From NCBI RefSeq assembly GCF_020782235.1, contig NZ_JAJGNO010000010.1, positions 62,001 to 126,000 on the forward strand: 64,000 bases of DNA, given 5' to 3'. The stretch is from Sphingobium naphthae. GTDB taxonomy: Bacteria; Pseudomonadota; Alphaproteobacteria; Sphingomonadales; Sphingomonadaceae. The notes beneath the pieces are model-generated. The model searched no databases, was not told the DNA's origin, and saw only the letters and a list, made by a program, of their open reading frames with translations. The position numbers were made by a program, and so were the translations under genes. Below, piece by piece: positions 8,266 through 16,965 of this stretch. The first letter of the stretch is position 1. Each line of letters starts with the position of its first letter.

Positions 8266-8779
8266 CCCGCGCTTCGCATGACAGGCGTTCGCCGCGGCGC
8301 CACTTTGCCGGCTCGATCCATCGACCGGCATGCATGCCCGCTTCGGCTTTTTTCGCCGTTGCGAACGCCCGCTGGTATCGCGTGGCACGATCGGGGTCGC
8401 TCTTCAGATACTGTACGGCCGGGACGGCGAGCCCGGCCGCAATCAGCCGCTCCCCCAGATCGACGCCCGAAACCTCGACTGTCGCCACCCGGCGCCGATA
8501 GGTCCGCCCACTGGCGAGGGTGATGCGCACCTCCTGGTCACGAAGCGCACGGGCCAAATAGTCCTGAGCCGCCTTGCCACACGGCCACCACCCCTGATCG
8601 TTCGCGCAAAGCTGGCGCTTCTCGGGCGCATCGAGGCCAAGCAGGCGAAAATCGACGGAGAGTGTATCGCCGTCAATCGCGCGCGCCGCAGCTGCGAAAC
8701 TGGCTTGGTCGGCCGTCCCCTGCGTCGGCTGCGAGCAGCATCCGATGAGAAAGAGCGGCAACAACAAGGCTAGACGCAC
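8219..8779 (-). CDS. Secreted thermonuclease-like (SNase) protein
   Basis: This 186-residue protein has a lipoprotein-type signal (LLLPLFLIGCC, lipobox cysteine near 14-15), so it should be anchored outside the inner membrane. The SNase fold follows. AIDGDTLSVDFRLLGLDAPE contains the calcium-binding aspartates and the catalytic arginine. The later RRRVATVEVSGVDLGERLIAAGLA segment contains the second active-site arginine and the conserved V-x-G-x-D-L-G-x-x-L motif. SNase enzymes cleave DNA and RNA with Ca2+. The start is a GTG at 8779 that overlaps the preceding short gene by ten bases. Related lipoprotein nucleases are common on conjugative plasmids, where they may deal with extracellular or incoming DNA; that role is inference. 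Confidence 0.85.
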   Translation of the reverse strand: MRLALLLPLFLIGCCSQPTQGTADQASFAAAARAIDGDTLSVDFRLLGLDAPEKRQLCANDQGWWPCGKAAQDYLARALRDQEVRITLASGRTYRRRVATVEVSGVDLGERLIAAGLAVPAVQYLKSDPDRATRYQRAFATAKKAEAGMHAGRWIEPAKWRRGERLSCEARVSRRGKGPDTRTGPA

Positions 8780-8973
8780 AGCAGGACCTCGACTTCATCG
8801 TGGCTCGAGGCCTCGGCGGCGGCACGATAGGGCTGGATTGGATTTCCAGTGCGTATGATGCAGGCGCGCTGGCCGGAGATAAAGATCCTGTGCGCAACCC
8901 GCTCTGCATGTGCCCGGCTGCACAGCAAGGCGCGCTTGGCAGAGAGCGATGGATCCGGGTTTGAAACAGACAT
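8770..8973 (-). CDS. Small hypothetical protein, 67 residues
   Basis: This short gene overlaps the start of the nuclease gene by ten bases (stop inside the first codons), the kind of overlap seen in real operons. The product is basic in the first half (SAKRALLCSRAHAERVAHRI) and acidic at the end (SSHDEVEVLL). It has two cysteines and no membrane segment. No family is recognised. It lies 36 bases downstream of the DUF6927-like gene in the same direction. The case for it rests on operon position and overlap. Confidence 0.4.
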   Translation of the reverse strand: MSVSNPDPSLSAKRALLCSRAHAERVAHRIFISGQRACIIRTGNPIQPYRAAAEASSHDEVEVLLCV

Positions 8974-9008
8974 GGGCGGCCTTTCGGTTGAAGATGCCGT
9001 AGTGGCGG

Positions 9009-9620
9009 TCAGCAGAAGCGCGTTTTATGGACCCGGGTCACCGGCACGATGGTCCAGTCCCGTTGCATCAGCCGTGAGATGCGGTAGCCGCGACCACTTG
9101 TCGGATCGCGTAGGACCGTGCGGCGCCCCCGCCGCTCCACCAGAAACTCGCTCCCTTCATGGCCGTCGGTGAAGGTGATCGTCGCGGACAACCGAATACG
9201 GTCGCCGTCGGCCAGTTTGCGCGACTTTCGTTCGAGACTGGCACGGCACCGTCGGCGCCAGTCCAGCGCATGGGCGTTCTCGGTCGCGGTCAGCAGGTCG
9301 AGGATGGCTGCCGGACACTCGGCCTCATAGGGCCCCATATTTTCCGTCATATCCTTGTACCCAAACACGAGTCCTTCACGGTCGTGGGGGTTCCAACGGA
9401 CCAGGCATATGATCGCGATAATCTCGCCGCCCTGCCTGTTCGTCATGACCTGGGCGGCGGCGTAGTAGACACGGTTCTGCGGGCAGGACGAAGCGAGTAC
9501 CCGCAGTCCGGTCGTACCGCCATCATCCAGCGCCCGCTCATAGGTGAACTGCGCGTCGAGATAGGCACTCGCGGACGCATGACCGCCAAGCGATCCACGT
9601 TGCATGTAGAGCCAGCCCAT
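9009..9620 (-). CDS. DUF6927-like plasmid protein
   Basis: This 203-residue protein starts MGWLYMQRGSLGGHAS and continues with YLDAQFTYER. I associate this beginning with the DUF6927 family carried by many proteobacterial plasmids and integrative elements. The function is unknown. The first 110 residues appear to be an alpha/beta domain (VYYAAAQVM, EIIAIICLVRW). The C-terminal part is strand-rich and basic (RRTVLRDPTSGRGYRISRL), perhaps nucleic-acid binding. Its ATG shares one base with the stop of the ArdC-like gene upstream (TAATG), so the pair is translated together. In related elements such genes travel with ArdC-like antirestriction proteins. Confidence 0.65.
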   Translation of the reverse strand: MGWLYMQRGSLGGHASASAYLDAQFTYERALDDGGTTGLRVLASSCPQNRVYYAAAQVMTNRQGGEIIAIICLVRWNPHDREGLVFGYKDMTENMGPYEAECPAAILDLLTATENAHALDWRRRCRASLERKSRKLADGDRIRLSATITFTDGHEGSEFLVERRGRRTVLRDPTSGRGYRISRLMQRDWTIVPVTRVHKTRFC

Positions 9621-10570
9621 TACACGCCCTCCCGCTGTTCGCTGGGCGTTGCCATGTCCTCATCCGGCGCATCGCAAGATGTACCTCCGAAGGCACCGAG
9701 AAATGTTATGGCCTGCTCGGCCTTGGCGGCGGCATGGATGATGGCACTCTTGTCGCCCCGAAGGATCGACAGCCAATGGCTCACATAGCTCGCATGGCTT
9801 TGATGAAGTTCGTTGGGGAGACCAAGCTCCGCGCAGCCCAGACCTGCCCCGATCTCGGCCACAAGTTCCTCAAATGCGTAAGCCTGATCGCCGAAGCGCT
9901 TGCCGAAGGTGCGCGCAAGGCGGCTTGCATGTCCGCTCCAATGGACCGTCTCGTGCAGCCGCGTGCTCGCATACAGATCCATGCTGTCGAAAGATGACGG
10001 CCTGGGCATTTGGATATAGTCGAAGGTGGGGCTGAAATAGGCCTCGCTTCCGCCATGGCGAACGGCTGCCGGGATCGGTTCGAAGAAGCGATCGATGACG
10101 GCCTGTCGCCCTGAGGGGGTGGGCTCGGGATCCGCCAAGGGCGCGGCATAGTAATAGGCGGGGAGCCCGTCGATCTGGTCGGCATTGAAGACGATGTAAT
10201 GGCGCAGAAAGCGAATGTTCTTTTCGACCGATGCACCTGTCACCACGTTGGTCTCGGTTTTCTTGAACTGGGAGAAGTAGACCGACACCGCCCCCCGCTC
10301 GCCCTTGCGGACATGCCCGCCGAGCTGCTCGGCCTGGCGGAACGTCATCCAGTAGCGCGAGGTGTAGCCCTTGGCGTCGCCCAAAGCCCACAGGTACAGG
10401 GTGTTGATGCCAGTATAGGCGGTTCCGCAATGTCTGAGCGGACGTAAGCCCTGCCCCGGGGCGCCTCGCCAGGGTCGCTTCCACGGGGGTACGCCCTGTT
10501 CGAGCTTCTCGATGATGAGATTGGTGATTTCGGCGGCAACGTCCCGCCGGGCACTGGTGGGTTTCGGCAT
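9620..10570 (-). CDS. ardC: ArdC-like antirestriction protein with zincin domain
   Basis: This 316-residue protein has the two-part ArdC layout. The N-terminal ssDNA-binding domain (about 1-130) shows IIEKLEQGVPPWKRPW, INTLYLW and RYWMTFRQAEQLGGHVRKGE. The C-terminal zincin-type metallopeptidase domain has HETVHWSGH at about residues 205-213, fitting HExxH plus a later glutamate in FEELVAEIGAG. ArdC from plasmid pSa binds single-stranded DNA and protects incoming plasmid DNA from type I restriction. The gene is the first of a unit with the DUF6927-like gene and is separated from the upstream ParB-like gene by a strong terminator. DUF1738/DUF1281-type primase-associated proteins share the same N-terminal domain. 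Confidence 0.85.
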   Translation of the reverse strand: MPKPTSARRDVAAEITNLIIEKLEQGVPPWKRPWRGAPGQGLRPLRHCGTAYTGINTLYLWALGDAKGYTSRYWMTFRQAEQLGGHVRKGERGAVSVYFSQFKKTETNVVTGASVEKNIRFLRHYIVFNADQIDGLPAYYYAAPLADPEPTPSGRQAVIDRFFEPIPAAVRHGGSEAYFSPTFDYIQMPRPSSFDSMDLYASTRLHETVHWSGHASRLARTFGKRFGDQAYAFEELVAEIGAGLGCAELGLPNELHQSHASYVSHWLSILRGDKSAIIHAAAKAEQAITFLGAFGGTSCDAPDEDMATPSEQREGV

Positions 10571-10591
10571 GTTAGGATCCGATCGGGATAC

Positions 10592-10628
10592 AAAAAGGAC
10601 CGCTGGCGCTGCATCGCGCCAGCGGTCC
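10592..10628 (-). terminator. Strong rho-independent terminator
   Basis: On the minus strand a perfect 13-base stem (GGACCGCTGGCGC paired with GCGCCAGCGGTCC) encloses a six-base loop and is followed by TTTTT. It lies between the end of the large ParB-like gene (10655) and the start of the ArdC-like gene (10570), so it should end transcription of the former and give the latter its own promoter. Confidence 0.85.
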
Positions 10629-10654
10629 GTTGGGCCAGAAGGTGAAATGCGCGC

Positions 10655-12763
10655 TCAGACGGCGGCGATCATCTCGTCGGGAGCATCGAGGAGCTCGTCG
10701 CAAGCAGCCTCTTCGCCCGCCTCCAGTGCGGCATGCGCCTCCTCGCTCTCGGCCTCGCTTTCGGCGTTCTGGTCATCCTGCGGATCGTCCTGCGCTGACG
10801 CGGTGTCGAGGAAGCGCATCGCATCGGGCACCCATTTGAGCGCCGCCTCCTTCACTTCAGCCTCGACCATGGCCTCGCCCGCGAACAGCTTCTCGCAGGT
10901 CGAGGAGATATCGGGCTTCTTGGAGGCTGCGTAGCGTCCGGAGACAGCCGGACCGCCGACATCGTGCAGCAGGCTCAGCAGCGCCGCCTTGGGCACCCGA
11001 TCGAAGAAGTTGACCGAAGTCGGACGCCACCAGGCCGCGACATCGACCTCCATGATCGTTGCGAGGCGGTTCTGAAGGGCGTTCTGCGGCACCGTACCGT
11101 AGCCATCCTTGGCTTCGAGCGACATCGCAACGATATAGGCGAGCCATCCAGCCTTCGCATCGTCATCAAGGTCGCGGAACGCCTCGAACCGCGCGACCGG
11201 ATCGGCCGCTTCGGTCCAGGCCGCCTCCAGCCCGTCCTGCGCCTCCGCCAGGAAGGTGCGCGCGATCGTAGCGGGCTGCTCGCCGACCACAGGGTCCTGC
11301 GGAGCCGATGCGCGGATCGTCGAACCATGTTTGGCAAGATACTGGCGCCGCCCATCCACCATGACGAAGATGGCGTAATCGAGCGCCAGCGCCGGATGCT
11401 GGATAAGGTTGGCCGCCAGCACGTCGCGGCGTTGCATTGCCAACTCCTCGAAGAGCCGCATGCTGAGTGCCTTTCCGCCCGGAGCAACCGTGTCGGGACG
11501 AGGCGTCACGGCCTCGCGCTCGCTGCGGCCAGTGGTCTCGCCGTCAGCATTGCCGCCGTCATCACCGGTTTCGGCGGTGTCATCCAGCAGTGAACCGCTT
11601 TCGTCGAGGCGCAGGGGCTGCTCGCTATAATAGGCGGTATCGAGCAGCAGTTCGCCGCGCTGCGTGAGGGTTAGGAATGCTCCGACCAATGGCCGCAAGG
11701 CATCCGGCAACACGCTGGGTCTGTCATGCAGCCCGCTGCGCTCCTCAGCGAGCCGGTCATATTCCGCGTCGAGCTCGGCAAAGCGCTCTTCGGCGATGTC
11801 CTCGTCGTCCATCTCGGACTGGATCGCTTCGAGCCGGGTGTCGATTGCGTCGAGGTGCAGCCGCTCGTCATCCGTGAAGGGGAGTTGGGGCAGCATGACC
11901 CGATAGAGGCCTGCGGCCGCGTTATAGGTGTGGGCACTCGCGATGGGGCGAATCCAGGCCAGACCGGTTTCCTCGCCGATGCGCTTGGCCTCCGCCTCCA
12001 TCTTCTCGCCGCCGAGGCGCTGCGCAATTTCCGGGTTGACCCAGCGATCTCCTCCGTCGCTGAACAGGTCACGATCGACCGCACCGCCGGCGGCAACATA
12101 ATCCGTCTCCCCAACCAGCAGCGCGACGGGATCATTGGCTTTCATCGTCTCATTGGCAATGGCCCGCCGGATTGCGTCGGCATTGATATAGCTGTGGTGG
12201 CTGTAGCTGTTGTAGATGAGGAGCTGCTTTTCGCGGTTCTCAGTCGATGCATAGGCCTTGGCGAGGTCGAGGGTGAGTTCACCTGCTGCAAGCGCGTCGA
12301 AGATCGGATCTGCGAGGTTTGCCAGGCGCAACCGCTGCTCGATGAAGCGACGGGTCTGCCCGAACCGCTTTGCGACCGCATCGACGTCGCCATCCACCCC
12401 AAGGAAGTGCTGGAAGGCCCGGCACTCTTCGGCCGGGGACAGCTTGAGCTGGTGGAAATTGGCCGCGAGCGAAGTCTCGCTCAGAGCCGCATCGCTGTCC
12501 TTGAGCACAAGAACGGGCACGTCGAAGCTGTCGGCGTCGATGGTGCCGCGCTCGGCGAGCAGCAGCAGGCCGCGCAACCGCCGTCCACCATCGAACACCT
12601 CGAATGTACCGCGCGGCCTGGCTGGCGTGACAAGAAGGTTCTGGAGAACACCGCGCGCCTCGATGTCGGCCGCCATCGGCTCGATCGCGAGATCCTTTTC
12701 CGGTGCAGTGCGGACATTGATGGGCGAGAGGCGAAGCTTCGCCAGTTTGACGGTCTGAATCAT
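10655..12763 (-). CDS. Large ParB/Spo0J-like protein
   Basis: This 702-residue protein has an N-terminal ParB-type domain: LRLSPINVRTAP, a DIEARGVLQNLLV box, FDGGRRLRGLLLL (the GERR-like CTP/DNA box of ParB), and a central helix-turn-helix around DAVAKRFGQTRRFIEQRLRLANL. The remaining 400 residues are helical and acidic towards the end, with a very acidic tail (DDPQDDQNAESEAESEE). Ordinary ParB proteins are about 300 residues. This longer class is typical of plasmids and integrative elements and often lacks a ParA partner nearby. The ATG at 12763 has AGGAG eight bases upstream and is preferred over the frame to 12838. It could condense DNA, regulate transcription or act in stability. Confidence 0.8.
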   Translation of the reverse strand: MIQTVKLAKLRLSPINVRTAPEKDLAIEPMAADIEARGVLQNLLVTPARPRGTFEVFDGGRRLRGLLLLAERGTIDADSFDVPVLVLKDSDAALSETSLAANFHQLKLSPAEECRAFQHFLGVDGDVDAVAKRFGQTRRFIEQRLRLANLADPIFDALAAGELTLDLAKAYASTENREKQLLIYNSYSHHSYINADAIRRAIANETMKANDPVALLVGETDYVAAGGAVDRDLFSDGGDRWVNPEIAQRLGGEKMEAEAKRIGEETGLAWIRPIASAHTYNAAAGLYRVMLPQLPFTDDERLHLDAIDTRLEAIQSEMDDEDIAEERFAELDAEYDRLAEERSGLHDRPSVLPDALRPLVGAFLTLTQRGELLLDTAYYSEQPLRLDESGSLLDDTAETGDDGGNADGETTGRSEREAVTPRPDTVAPGGKALSMRLFEELAMQRRDVLAANLIQHPALALDYAIFVMVDGRRQYLAKHGSTIRASAPQDPVVGEQPATIARTFLAEAQDGLEAAWTEAADPVARFEAFRDLDDDAKAGWLAYIVAMSLEAKDGYGTVPQNALQNRLATIMEVDVAAWWRPTSVNFFDRVPKAALLSLLHDVGGPAVSGRYAASKKPDISSTCEKLFAGEAMVEAEVKEAALKWVPDAMRFLDTASAQDDPQDDQNAESEAESEEAHAALEAGEEAACDELLDAPDEMIAAV

Positions 12764-12983
12764 GAGGGCAACTCCTTCTGGCATCCGGACCAATCCGGAC
12801 ATCACCCTCGATCCCCCTTCCCTCTTTCCCTGGGCCACCTTCGGGAGGCTGCGAAAGGGCGCCGGGCGTTGCGAGCAGTCCGCGCTTCCAAAATTGGCGA
12901 CGGCCGCCTATGGCAATGCCTTCTCGCGGAGACGCGAGCGGGGCGTGGAAACCTCGAAGAGCAAGAGCCGGTCTCGTTCAAAA

Positions 12984-13096
12984 CCGGGTGGCGGGCGCGT
13001 ATGTCCAGGCCACCCGGCTAAAGGCGTTCGCGCCTAGCTTGCTCTAGGTTTCCAACACCCGGTTCCGAAGCGACGACGCGCCATTCGGGCGCGTCG
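12984..13096. other. Cluster of three strong hairpins in a 350-base intergenic region
   Basis: The intergenic stretch 12764-13115 holds no convincing gene. It contains three inverted repeats. CCGGGTGGC pairs with GCCACCCGG at 12984-13017 across 16 bases. AGGCG-TTCG-CGCCT, a UUCG tetraloop hairpin, lies at 13022-13035. CGACGCGCC pairs with GGCGCGTCG at 13074-13096 across five bases. None is followed by a run of T on either strand, so they are not ordinary terminators. They could form a structured leader or small RNA, or be protein-binding sites for the ParB-like product. A purine-rich tract on the minus strand at about 12808-12830 is shared with other gene leaders. Confidence 0.45.
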
Positions 13097-13115
13097 CCGG
13101 CTTCCAGGGGGGGAT

Positions 13116-13328
13116 ATGGACGCTCGCGATGAGAGGCCTTGGCTGGCCATCGGTTTGATGCGCAAGGCAGCGCAGATCCTCGACGCCGCAAATGCGTGCC
13201 ATGCTGCGTCCCTGGCACGGTCGGCCACCATCGCAATACTCACCGACCTGGGGCTTGAGCCCGAGGAGGAGCTTGACCCGGACCTGGCCACTCTCGTGGT
13301 GGCAGTTCCGCTTAATCCAGGCGATTAA
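13116..13328 (+). CDS. Small hypothetical protein, 70 residues
   Basis: The ATG at 13116 follows a G-rich Shine-Dalgarno-like run (AGGGGGGG). The product is helical and alanine-rich in the first half (LMRKAAQILDAANACHAASLA) and acidic in the second (LGLEPEEELDPDLATL). It has no signal or membrane segment. No family is recognised. It precedes the defence-like cargo block, is divergent from the ParB-like gene and could be transcribed from the same hairpin-rich region. Confidence 0.45.
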   Translation: MDARDERPWLAIGLMRKAAQILDAANACHAASLARSATIAILTDLGLEPEEELDPDLATLVVAVPLNPGD

Positions 13329-13421
13329 AGTATCTCGCGCGGCGACAGATAATTATCTTGCCGGACCAGTGGTAATCGACCCCTTTGGCCCCATGTAGAG
13401 GAACAATGAAGGGGGTGCCGG

Positions 13422-14360
13422 GTGTTCGAGAAAGTTGCAAAAAATCAGCACTATGTCTGGAAGCACTATCTTCAGGCCTGGACGATCGATGATTAACTGA
13501 CGTGCCATCGGCAGCGCGATCGCCAAACGATCACCACCAATCCCAAAAATGTCGGCAGTTCACGCTATTTTTACAGAGTGGAGACCTTCTCGGAGCGTGA
13601 ACTGGAGTATCTGCAGGCGCTTCCGAACCGATCGAAAAGCGAGCTGGCCCGGAAGGTCGCGCTGAATTTCATCCATTTTTTCACCATGACAACGCAGCTG
13701 CGTCGACTGATCGCCTCCCTTCCTCCTCGCGACGAGGAGACGCGGGCCAAAACCGAAGAGTTGCTGCTGAACGCCGAGCGCGGACTTGGCGAAGCATGGC
13801 ACGTCAGCGTCGAGCACAAGGGCGCACCCTTTCTCGATCGGTTGCGTATGGGAGACGCCTCGTTCTGGACCGATGAGCGCGAAGCCTCCGATTTCTGCTT
13901 CTTCCTTGGGACACAATTCACGAGGACATCCCGGATGAGCAAGGCGATCTCGGCGATCGAACTGCCTGCGGGCCTCGACCTTGCGCGCCTCTGGCCCGTG
14001 GAGAGCCATCTTTGGGCAACGGACGTCGGCGCGGGCTTTACCGGTCACCGTAGAACAACCCACGCGACGATCCTTACCAACGACACGTCCACCCCCTTCA
14101 TCACCGCCGATCAGCCGGTGATCAATCTGCGGCCGCAGGCCGACCCGATCTCGATATTCTACTATCCCGTAACGCCCACCATCGCGCTTCATCTGGAAAT
14201 TGGCCAGCCCGACTGCCAGGTTAAGACCCGGGCCGTATCGCAGTTCGAAGCCGAACGTCTCAATCATGACATGTACCGATGGTCAGAAGATCAGCTCTAC
14301 GGCATTGACGGAGCCTATCTCGAGGCGGTCGCCAGCCTGCCAAAAACAGAAGTTCTGTGA
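13422..14360 (+). pseudogene. DUF4238-like protein interrupted by one in-frame stop
   Basis: A GTG at 13422 with AAGGGGG upstream opens a frame whose translation reads KNQHYVWKHYLQAW, the usual start of DUF4238 proteins. A TAA at 13494-13496 stops it after 24 codons. The same frame continues without shift through TNPKNVGSSRYFYRVE and 260 further residues to 14360, including ITADQPVINL and FYYPVTPTIALHL, the conserved C-terminal part. A single CAA to TAA change would explain this. The 3' part could still be made from an internal ATG at 13578. The function of DUF4238 is unknown, but it is often seen with defence genes. Readthrough or sequencing error are alternatives. Confidence 0.7.
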
Positions 14361-14517
14361 GCGGGCATTCAGGCGGACAGATTTTCTGCCCGTCTTTCCT
14401 TGCCTTCGGATATTTGACTTCAAGAGGCTGATAATCAACTTGTTTCCGATTTCGTTTCACCCTTTCAGACGCTACATTCGTTTCCCATCGCCAGAAGATG
14501 TACCCGGGGGGTTTTGC

Positions 14518-15801
14518 TTGAGCAACGATGATGACGAGGCATATCTGGCGGCAGTCGAGGCAATGCTCACGGCCGAAGGCATGGCAGAGGCTGCTGAACT
14601 GCTGCGCACGGCCGAAACCGAAGTCGTTGAAACCGGCTTTGACAACTGGAATGGTGGAACCCGCCTCTACACCGTTTTTCTGGGGATAGACCCGGCGGAA
14701 TACGGGCGTCTCGGGTCCAAGCGTGACACGCTCCAGGAACAGATTTCGGCGCGGGTAAGGGCCGTTTTCGAACGGGACGACAACACCGGCTTCAGCGCGG
14801 CGATCCGCCCGCGCATTCGCGCCCGTCCCGACTGGCGCACCGCGCCGGCGACCCTCACCCGCCGGGCTCGGCGCAACATCATCGACGGTATCAAGGTCGA
14901 TGGGGTTTCCTGGATGGGTGCGCTGAGCGATGTGGAGTTCCTCCAGCGCCTATGGGATCTCAAAGCCCTGCCATCCACCGACGACCGGTTCGACGATGCC
15001 GCCGGTGACATATGGCAACACCGGTTCAACAATGATGATTGGGAAGATGACTGGATCTTCGAAGACCAGCGCTTCAATCTGATCGACGGTTCCGCTGACC
15101 GCTTCCTCGCGTTTCTGGCCGAGATGGTCCACCCGGTGGTGCGTCCGGATCGCAACCAGGCCCTAGAGATCGTGCGTAACTTCAACGATCAGCTCCGTCC
15201 CGAGGGCTGGGCCCTGGTGGAAATCGAGAAGATCGCCGGCCGCCCCCGCTTCGTAGCAAAGGCGATCGCAGACATGGGCGGACGCGCGGTCATGCGTGCA
15301 AAGTCCGTTGCCGACGCACTCGATGCGGCCTGGATGCAGAAGGAGATCGAGCGGGTTGAGAATGCGATCGAGCGGGATCCTGCGTTGGCGATCGGCACCG
15401 CCAAGGAACTGGTCGAAAGCTGTTGTAAATCGGTACTGACCAAGCGCGGGGTCACCTATTCGAGCAGCGCCGACCTCCCAGCGCTCACCAAGCTCGTGGC
15501 CAAGGAGCTCGGCCTTGTTCCTGAAGATATCACCGATGCGAAGCGAGGCGCTGAAACCATCAAGCTGATCTTGCGCAATCTTGCTGCGCTGACCCAGTAT
15601 CTGGCTGAACTGCGAGGCCTCTATGGTTCGGGCCATGGCCGTGACGGCCGGCATCGCGGGCTTCAGCCCCGCCATGCCCGTCTTGCGGTCGGCGCTGCGG
15701 TCTCGTTCATCGACTTTGTCACTGAAACCTTCCGTGAGCGCCAGCTGCGCGACACCGCCGCAGATAGTGCGCGGACCGCTGACGCCAGCGCCATTTCCTG
15801 A
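14518..15801 (+). CDS. Abi_C-domain protein, putative abortive-infection effector
   Basis: This 427-residue protein has a likely TTG start at 14518, six bases after a GGGGGG run; the frame extends further upstream but without a good start. The N-terminal half (DTLQEQISARVRAVFERDD) is a domain I do not recognise. The C-terminal third looks like the abortive infection C-terminal family (Abi_C, PF14355): DPALAIGTAKELVESCCKSVL, then LYGSGHGR with R366 and H373 in an R-x6-H arrangement like HEPN ribonucleases. Abi_C proteins are often toxic RNases triggered by phage. The gene is first of a tight three-gene operon (35 bases, then 1 base between genes), which suggests its partners control or complement its activity. 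Confidence 0.7.
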   Translation: MSNDDDEAYLAAVEAMLTAEGMAEAAELLRTAETEVVETGFDNWNGGTRLYTVFLGIDPAEYGRLGSKRDTLQEQISARVRAVFERDDNTGFSAAIRPRIRARPDWRTAPATLTRRARRNIIDGIKVDGVSWMGALSDVEFLQRLWDLKALPSTDDRFDDAAGDIWQHRFNNDDWEDDWIFEDQRFNLIDGSADRFLAFLAEMVHPVVRPDRNQALEIVRNFNDQLRPEGWALVEIEKIAGRPRFVAKAIADMGGRAVMRAKSVADALDAAWMQKEIERVENAIERDPALAIGTAKELVESCCKSVLTKRGVTYSSSADLPALTKLVAKELGLVPEDITDAKRGAETIKLILRNLAALTQYLAELRGLYGSGHGRDGRHRGLQPRHARLAVGAAVSFIDFVTETFRERQLRDTAADSARTADASAIS

Positions 15802-15836
15802 CCACTGCCGCCCAAGGCCAACAAGAGGCACCTGCT

Positions 15837-16964
15837 TTGCCGACGTTCGAGCATCAGTTCACCGCCGCCAACGGCACCGTTACAACGAACTCAATCAGCC
15901 TTACCGTGCAGGATATCGAGAATGCCGGGGTGCTTGAGGTTCTGCAGTCTCCCGGCGCGACCCTTGGGCACTGGCAATTTCTCGGCGCCCTTCTCGACCC
16001 GACGGTCAGCAGTTTCAGCTTTCAGCAGCCACTCGGCCACGCCCGCGAGGTGAAGACTGCCATTTCCGGACTTTTCGGGCGGTTCGTAGCGCGGGCTTAT
16101 GCGACGCAGCACCTTGGCCTCACGCATTTCGCCCATGTTCGTAAGCCGCCAATGGCACTGGGGGGCGTGATGCGAGGGCAGTTGAGGCGCGTGCCGTACC
16201 AGCGCGGCGACATGCCCGATTGGGTCGCCTGGGGCCCATCAGCCGGGATGGCGATCGTCGAGGCCAAAGGCTGCCACGACGGCAAAGGCCCGCAAGCTGC
16301 GCTGGATCGCGCTTACGTCCAAGCCAATCGCGCCGAGATCCGTGTGCGGGGCCGTCCTGCTCCCTTCAAACGATACGCAATCGCCACCCGTTGGGGTTTT
16401 ACCAGCCCAAAAACCTCGGCGCCGATGCTCTGGGTCAAGGACCCCGACGAAGATGCCGAGATCAGCGCTGCTGAACAAGAGAGCCTGCAGCTTGCCATGG
16501 TGCGATGGCACATGGGCTCTCTTCTGGTTTCTCTGGGCCACGATGCCCTGGCCAAGCCGCTGCTTGAACTGACAGGACATCGCTTCAAGAACAGGGTTGC
16601 TGACGCGCAGCGACGGGCAGAAGCGGCCCTAGACGACACCGTCCCAATGGTGGTGGAAGGTGACATTGCCCCTGATACCCCTTTGGTGGGTGGCTATGTC
16701 GGCCGCGCAGGGCGCCTGAGCGCGACCCAGTTGGACGCGAGTGAACTTGCAACCCTTAACAAGCTCGGCCTGCGTCCGACATTTGTGGGTATCGAACGCG
16801 ATGCCATCAAGCAGGCGATCGAGGGAACGGTGCGGCGTGCGCCCCCGGCCCTTGATGACGATGGCACTCTGTCGTTACGGGAGGGCGAGGATGGAGCGGG
16901 GAGCTGGGTGCTTCCGCTCGACGACGACGCGCGCCGTGTCCTTCCCCTCGACGGAGGCAGGTGA
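15837..16964 (+). CDS. Putative PD-(D/E)XK-type nuclease or DNA-sensing protein
   Basis: This 375-residue protein starts with TTG at 15837 (AGAGG about nine bases upstream). No whole-length family is recognised. Around residues 127-145 it reads PDWVAWG, nine residues, then VEAKG. The spacing D128, E142, K144 is that of the PD-(D/E)XK nuclease core. The preceding region could supply the first helix. Residues 160-200 are basic (RAEIRVRGRPAPFKRYAI). The C-terminal 120 residues look regulatory and end in acidic DDD-rich strings. It lies between an Abi_C gene and a HEPN-motif gene and may be a nuclease subunit or sensor of the same system. The nuclease call depends on one motif. Confidence 0.5.
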   Translation: MPTFEHQFTAANGTVTTNSISLTVQDIENAGVLEVLQSPGATLGHWQFLGALLDPTVSSFSFQQPLGHAREVKTAISGLFGRFVARAYATQHLGLTHFAHVRKPPMALGGVMRGQLRRVPYQRGDMPDWVAWGPSAGMAIVEAKGCHDGKGPQAALDRAYVQANRAEIRVRGRPAPFKRYAIATRWGFTSPKTSAPMLWVKDPDEDAEISAAEQESLQLAMVRWHMGSLLVSLGHDALAKPLLELTGHRFKNRVADAQRRAEAALDDTVPMVVEGDIAPDTPLVGGYVGRAGRLSATQLDASELATLNKLGLRPTFVGIERDAIKQAIEGTVRRAPPALDDDGTLSLREGEDGAGSWVLPLDDDARRVLPLDGGR

Positions 16965-16965
16965 G

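Noticed and set aside
13347..13358. 12-base palindrome AGATAATTATCT upstream of the DUF4238 gene
   Set aside because: It is short and AT-only at its centre, and no promoter could be placed around it, so it is not listed as an operator.
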